64,000 bases of DNA, taken from Epinephelus fuscoguttatus. Lineage: Eukaryota > Chordata > Actinopteri > Perciformes > Serranidae. The notes beneath the pieces were generated by a model. That model was given only the letters and a program-made list of their open reading frames with translations, ran no database searches and was not told the DNA's origin. This document shows, piece after piece, positions 58,801 through 64,000 of this stretch (positions are counted from its first letter, which is position 1; each line of letters begins with the position of its first letter). The position numbers were made by a program, and so were the translations under genes. The stretch lies in assembly GCF_011397635.1 (NCBI RefSeq), contig NC_064763.1, forward strand, positions 26,735,437 to 26,799,436, given 5' to 3'.

Positions 58801-61175
58801 AATCACAGCACGACACCAGCATCAACAATGTTTGAATACGCCCCTAACTCACCTGTCACCTTTTCAAAATGTCACATTATTTATTTCTCCTGCCTTTGCT
58901 AGTTTTCGTCTGTTTGTTAAAGGGACAGTTCACCTCAGAATAAAAAAATACACATTTTTCCTCTTTCCTGTGGTGCTCTTTATCAGTCTAGATTGTTTTG
59001 GTGGGAGTTGCCGAGTCGGCCGAAGAGATGTCTGCCTTTTCTCCAGTATAATAGAACTTCATTTGGGGTGTACTGTCCCTTTAAAACATCCCTAACTTAA
59101 GCCCCTGTCTGTCCTGTATCTGACCACACTCGCCTCACTCTGCTCACTTACTATACCTGGAATCTTTGCTGCAGAGGGGTGTCCAACGGTGCGATGGTTG
59201 ACGGGTATGATGCGAAACTGGTAGGTAATGGTTGGTATCAGTCTCCCTACTGTATGACTTCTGACTTCTGGGTCCTGGATGATGTTACGGTACCAGGCTG
59301 GTGGACCGATCCTCTCCTCCGTCTCCTCCGCTGAATCATTGTTGCTGCCTCTCCTTCCTGGTCGCTCTGACACCAATCTGTGCTGCAGGATGAAACCTGT
59401 CCAACCTCCTTCTTCTTCGTTGTCTACCTGCCACTCCAGCTCCACCTCGTTTCGCTGTCGGCTGTTGTACACCACGCTGATCAGGGTCGCATTAGGTGGC
59501 ATGGGGTGCTCTGATAATTGTACAGACATGTGAGTGGTATCAATCTTCTCATCTAACTCTTGGCAAGAAAGCGATTGTATTTTCCAAAATGTCAAACCAT
59601 TCCCTTTAAAAGCTTTAACGGTAAGACAACAGATATAGATAAAAACTAGAACTCACTCTTGACCACTAAAGTGACATTGATTTCAGTTCCTCCGACTGCA
59701 TTAGAAGTGGAGCATCTGTACTCGCCACTGTCTTTCATCTCATCTGTGTCTCTCACAGTCAGATTGGCCCATGCAGATGTTCGCAGCAGTACGTACTTCG
59801 AGGTGTCTTGGACGCCTACGCCCTGATTGTTAAACCAGGTGATTTCACTGACAGGAAGGTAGTTGGACCTCAGGTTGCAGGTAAGCTGAACATCACTCCC
59901 CTCGTATACAGACACAACTCGACGCCGTGTCAGCAACACAGGAGCCTCTACAGGTGACAACGTATAAATGAATGAGTGAATGCATCATACTTGTAGTTTG
60001 TTGTAAGCTGTGTCTGACAACGTGCACTGACCCAGTGTGAGCCTGCAGGTCTTGGTTTGGGCCAGAAGTGGATGCTTAGCATGGCAGGTGTAGGGTTTCC
60101 CACCGCGGGCAGTGCCGTAGCGAAGCACCAAGATGTTGGAGCTTTCCTCCCCACCTTTGCCGTGGCTACCCGGGCCCTCCCACCACACCAAGGCCTTTGG
60201 GGCCCCTCCATCCCAGGAGCAGGACAGCATCAGATACTGTTTGGTGTTAGTCACATAGGCAAAACACACCGGCTCTGCAGGGGGAATATCTGGTAGAGAA
60301 GAAGAGCTTTAAGTGGGATGTGAGAGGTTCGGAGAACAGTGAGCAATACAAAACATTTGTTTCCTTACATGTGCGCGTGCTGCACTCTGCGCTCTGTTGG
60401 AGCGCCAGGTGGGAGCCCATGCAAGTAAACAAGGTGTCGTTGGAAGTCAGGCCTTCAGATGGCAGCAAGATGGCAGTGTTGGTCAGTGGATTTGTTTGCT
60501 GCCCTGTGTCAGCCTCGTCTTGTCCCGCTCGTTTCAGGTGTCCATTCCAGTGGAGGGAGGGGGAGGGGAATCCACCAGGCCAGGAGCAGAGCAGTCTCAG
60601 AGAGGTGTGATTCAGAGCCGGTTCCACAGAGCAGGAGGGGGAGCCGTCGGGTGGGTCTGTGGGGATAAGATACAGCGTAACGAGGCAGTGATGTGCAAAG
60701 TGGAGGTTATGTGAGGTCATCGGGACCAGAGAAATTGCGCAGAGGGCTACAGTATTCAGGGTGTTGGATATGAATCACCAAGATTATAGATGAAATATGC
60801 TTTTTATTAGATATATTTTTACTTACAACCTACTCTTGTGATAGAGCTGGGTAACACAGATGAATGTCAAGTCAGTACTACGAAGCCTGTCGTCTCTACT
60901 ATGAAAAATGTATCTAAAAAGAAAATGCTCTCTATCTCTAATGGGTCATGCGTTGTTTTAGGTCCGACGCATGATCTGAGTATCTAGCAGAAATGCATAA
61001 ACCCAGCAAACGAACACAGGAGAGCAGAATGACAAGCATCGGCCTTCTAGCCAGCCAACACTTGCCATGGCTGTGACATCACAGCAAGGTACCTGCCAGA
61101 GAGTCCCATCAACTTCCCAGATGGCTCGAACAGGAGAATAGGTCTGCAGCGCTTCCACACTCTGCTGTGTGTGTA

Positions 61176-61233
<58 letters not shown>

Positions 61234-63507
61234 CAAGCTTTGGGGTCTGTTTTGAAGTCTTAGTGAGTATAAGGAGCAGGAAATATGAGGGATGATGGTA
61301 CTGAATGGAGTATGGATGTTTTAAACAGAAGAAGCGAAGGAGGTTTTTGCATAACACAGAAAACAGAAGAGGTTTAACTGAAAGTGACAATGATCAGGGA
61401 AGTATGTTTAAGGAGGAGATTCAGTGTGAAGATGAAAATCCTGGATTTGTGTCCTCTTCATCTTGTGCTATAAATGTCATATCCAAATAAACTCCTTGCC
61501 ATTTGCAGCATCAAGACAGAGGAACACAGGTGAGGACTGAGTAGAGAGGATCACAGGGGAGCAGAAGGACTGATGGCACAGTCCAAGATCAGAGGTGTGA
61601 GGTTACACTCACAGTAGACAGTCAGGCTGATGGTTTTTTTGGAGCGGGTGTTGAGGTAGGTGTTCTGTGCCAAGCAGGCGTAGTCGCCAGTGTGCATGCG
61701 GAGGATCTTGGTGATGGTTAACTGCGGCCCGGTGTAGACCTGGGAGTTGTTGTAGAACCAGACGTACTGGCTGGCCGGGTTAGACTGGGCTTGACACAGT
61801 AAAGAAACAGTCTCTCTCTCCAGGGCTGAATATCCACGCTCTGTTATACTGTACGGAGTCACGTCTATCTGAGGGATGTCCGGGCCGACTGAGGAGGAAA
61901 GACATGAACACAGTCAGGATATGAAGGGCATGGACGTTTGATTTGATTTGATTTGATTTGATTTGATTTACTTTGATTTACTTTGATTTACTTCATCACC
62001 AGAAAAAAAATCTGAAATTTGTCTTGCGCCCCAGGAGGTTAACTGTTGACTGTTGACCAAACAGCAACACCATGCTACAGGCGGAGCAGTAGTAGCTTAG
62101 TGAGTGTACTACTAGGTAGCTGGGTGGGTTACCATGGAGGGTTGGGCACTCTTCTATATAGTCCAATGGCTTTTTGGCTGATAGGTAGATACTGTAAACA
62201 GTCAGAAAAAGAGGGGCGTATATACCTGCGTATACTCTCCACAGGTTGCCAAAATTTTGACCTCAGTGTCATCAGTAGCTACAACTCTGTCTGTGTGCCT
62301 CAAATTCAGACCACTAGAGTTCAAGTATTAACATATACAGTACAAGCAGGTTTGGAGATACAAGCCAAAGCAGAAACAATACAACATGTCTTTCAAATGC
62401 CAAGAAAAGCAAAGAGAAGAAATTGAAATAGATGAATATCTGAATCAGACAAAAGCCAGCCTATGACTAAAACATGAAACAGTGTGAGTAATGATTTAAC
62501 AAAGTTATCATTCAAGGCATGTTACATGGTGACATTTTCTGTGTGTGACAAAAACTGAAGATGCACGTCTTCGCAGTTTATTGATTACTCACACATCAAA
62601 TGCCAAAGAAAAGAAAAGAAAATAGTCGTGTAAAACAGTCGTGCAGGCTCATCTCCAATTCCTCCCTTTTGAGGACCTTAAACAGCTGCCTTGGTTTTTA
62701 CATCTGAGGCTTTATGTTTTTAAGGTTGACACAGAATTACTCACAGATGGTGTCCAGCCATAACCGGTTAGAGCTCTCGCTGTTGACGGCGTTGCTGGCC
62801 ACACAGCGATACCAGCCAGTATGGTTGCGGTTGACGTCGGTCATGTTGATAACATTGGCGTTGCCTTGTGCAAAGGCTGAGATGTTTCCATTGCGGGTCT
62901 CATGTTGCCACACATACTGGATTGGTCCGGTCCCATTGTCCAGATTGCAACGCATCCACATTGTAGATCCCTCCACTGGAGATACATCACTCATCAGGAG
63001 GTAAGGCTTAGTGACGGGAACTGTTTTCAAGACAAAGTCACACATGTAGGTATGTTTAATATCTCTAAAGAACATCATTCTTCATCTGCTCCCTCCCCTC
63101 AGCTACGCCCCCGCCTGAAGAAGGTAGGTGTTTCAAAGTGCAGGAAGTCTTACCTCGGACAGTCAGGTGCACGTAGTAGTAGTAGACTTTGGGCTCCCGT
63201 TCTATGTCATAGAAAGCCTGGCAGGTGAAGAGGCCGTGTGCGGCAAGAGGCAGCTTCTCGATGCTCACAGCTGCACTGTTCGTGATGACCGTGACTTGTC
63301 CGAGTGTCTCCGCCAGCTTCTGGATCCTCTGTCCTTTCCCCAAATCATACGCCACAGCTCTTATGGCTTCAGTCCCGGGCTTGGTGAAGCTCCATATGTA
63401 CATGTCAGGTAAGGTGGGACCGCACTCCAGGATCACCGCTTTGCCCACCACGCCATACACATCGGCGTCCCGGTACACCACCTCCCAGTTGGGATTGACC
63501 TTTACCA
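55807..63507 (-). CDS. vsig10l2: Ig-superfamily membrane protein, VSIG10L2-like, 5'-partial
   Basis: Eleven exons in transcription order: 63507-63154, 63020-62745, 61888-61613, 60656-60369, 60289-60032, 59947-59657, 59510-59157, 58038-57916, 57819-57795, 57684-57584 and 55919-55807; about 820 residues with continuous phase. The signal-peptide exon is not seen and is probably beyond the right edge. Each of the first six exons encodes one Ig-like domain (for example ILECG...LFTCQAF, MRCNLD...GWYRCVASN, LLCQA...GDYACLAQN, LTCNLR...GEYRCSTSN). One fibronectin III domain (WQVDNEEEGGWTGFILQHR) follows, then a membrane segment in exon 58038 and a short acidic tail. All junctions are type 1, as in modular receptors. 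The ligand is unknown; an adhesion or recognition role is inferred. The name rests on architecture and on closeness to chek1. The last intron would use a GC donor. Confidence 0.75.
56047..56969 (+). mobile_element. AGGTCCAGTGTG-type element with a second element inside
   Basis: The left end AAAGGTCCAGTGTGCAGAAT (from 56048) and the right end ACCTACTGAACCTTT (to 56966) are imperfect inverted repeats. The left arm has GAATATAATATAAGTATGTTT and CTTACCTTAGAATGAGCTGT, as in the 34334-35440 copy. A different element occupies 56396-56813. It lies in the last intron of the vsig10l2-like gene. Confidence 0.65.
56396..56813. mobile_element. Nested miniature element with GAGGCCTGT ends
   Basis: The left end CTGAGGCCTGTGCTACGAA (from 56397) pairs with the right end TTCATAGTACAGGCCTCAG (to 56813); 17 of 19 bases are complementary. 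The interior has no open frame with transposase features. It interrupts the element 56047-56969. The superfamily is not assigned because the target duplication is unclear. Confidence 0.7.
58153..58482. mobile_element. hAT-like miniature element
   Basis: The left end CAGTGGTTCTCAACCC (58153-58168) and the right end GGGTTGAAAACCACTG (to 58482) are complementary at 15 of 16 bases. It has the same CAGTGGTT type of ends as 27704-28029, but the interior sequence is not evidently the same. It lies in the intron before the membrane-segment exon of the vsig10l2-like gene. Confidence 0.7.
58917..59084. mobile_element. Miniature element with TTAA ends
   Basis: A 168-bp element with perfect 13-bp inverted ends: TTAAAGGGACAGT (58917-58929) and ACTGTCCCTTTAA (59072-59084). 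The interior (TCAGTCTAGATTGTTTTGGT, AGAGATGTCTGCCTTTTCTC) is a familiar teleost miniature repeat. TTAA at both ends suggests TTAA-targeting, as in piggyBac-like elements, but this is inference. Confidence 0.8.
61178..61227. repeat. (GT)n microsatellite in vsig10l2-like intron
   Basis: A GT run of about 50 bases lies in the intron between exons 61888-61613 and 60656-60369. Confidence 0.97.
61933..61995. repeat. (TTTGA)n-type short tandem repeat
   Basis: TTTGATTTGA units, then TTACTTTGA units, just upstream in transcript sense of the exon 61888-61613. Confidence 0.9.
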
Positions 63508-64000
63508 CTGGAGGAGAGGGAGGTGTGAGTGAATTAAGTTAACTGTAGGGACACACACCAGACTCAAGACAGGTTCATTAGGGACGGTTTATCCACCTGG
63601 GGATGAAAGCCATGTCCCCAATTTCGGAAAAAGATGATATTTGGGTCAGCGGTTAAGTTAAATGTGAGGTTAGGTGTGTGTGTGCGTGTGTGTGTGAACG
63701 AAAGGGAGATGGTGGTGTCATGTGCCCTGCCAGTGTTGAGTTACAGGATTGATTGCACTGTAAGTTTCAGACACATTGTAATAGTTTAATAAGGGATTCC
63801 GAAAACAGATAATCGGATTAGTCAAATTATTTTTCCAGCCACATTCAATTTATCTTTTCGACCTTTAGCTATTCTCTTCCTATTACCTCCAAAATTGGCT
63901 TTCGATGCAGTGAACTGTTCCACTGTTATACATTGCATCAGACAAACTCCTCACACAAGTACAGCAAAACATGTCTCACTGTAATTAACTATTGTAACTA
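63508..64000. other. Probable 5' intron of the vsig10l2-like gene
   Basis: The acceptor for exon 63507 (CCTCCAG) is good and the exon lacks a signal peptide, so this stretch should be intron 1. I see only a short GT-rich run (63675-63697) and AT-rich sequence, with no signal-peptide exon on the minus strand. Confidence 0.5.

Noticed and set aside
60247-60720. Long plus-strand frames at 60320-60714 opposite the Ig-superfamily exons
   Set aside because: Shadows of GC-rich minus-strand exons; the minus strand has the splice sites and Ig cysteine/tryptophan pattern.

Overview
The window is nuclear DNA of a bony fish, most likely a percomorph teleost. Its genes are split into many small exons with GT/AG introns. 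Noncoding DNA is AT-rich, carries many (CA/GT)n tracts, and is packed with repeat types I recognise from teleost genomes: hAT-like miniature elements, a Tc1/mariner-like element, tRNA-derived SINEs, L1-like and other non-LTR LINE tails. No prokaryotic features are present. Six protein genes can be assembled exon by exon with continuous reading phase; four are complete.

Layout, left to right: (1) fdxacb1, + strand, 5' end cut off by the window edge, stop at 3618. (2) alg9, + strand, 15 exons, 5876-13904, the ER mannosyltransferase of N-glycan assembly. fdxacb1 and alg9 lie in tandem, which matches the human 11q23 neighbourhood. (3) layn (layilin), - strand, 7 exons, 22724-17053, tail-to-tail with alg9; its cytoplasmic tail is long and internally repeated. 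(4) A complete complement factor B/C2-type gene, - strand, 18 exons, 44506-28814, with signal peptide, three sushi domains, a von Willebrand A domain and a serine protease domain with an intact triad. (5) chek1, + strand, 13 coding exons, 48060-55011, the checkpoint kinase; an E2F-type site and ETS-type sites lie at its 5' end. (6) An immunoglobulin-superfamily receptor, best matched to vsig10l2, - strand, 11 exons seen, 63507-55807, with its first exon(s) beyond the right edge.

The genes do not form one pathway. They form two conserved neighbourhoods that in mammals sit apart on one chromosome arm (fdxacb1/alg9/layn and chek1/vsig10l2), with a complement gene between them. cfb and chek1 are divergent, about 2.6 kb apart at their 5' ends. 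alg9/layn and chek1/vsig10l2 are convergent.

The space between exons is mostly repeats, several nested inside one another; one inner element is bounded by a clear 9-bp target duplication. I see no sign of a new defence, secretion or mobile-gene system. The observations most worth checking are the repeated layilin tail, two possible GC-AG introns (chek1 and vsig10l2), an unidentified minus-strand candidate exon at 14738-14958, and the nested transposons. All exon limits come from reading the sequence by eye with phase checks; no alignment or transcript data were used.
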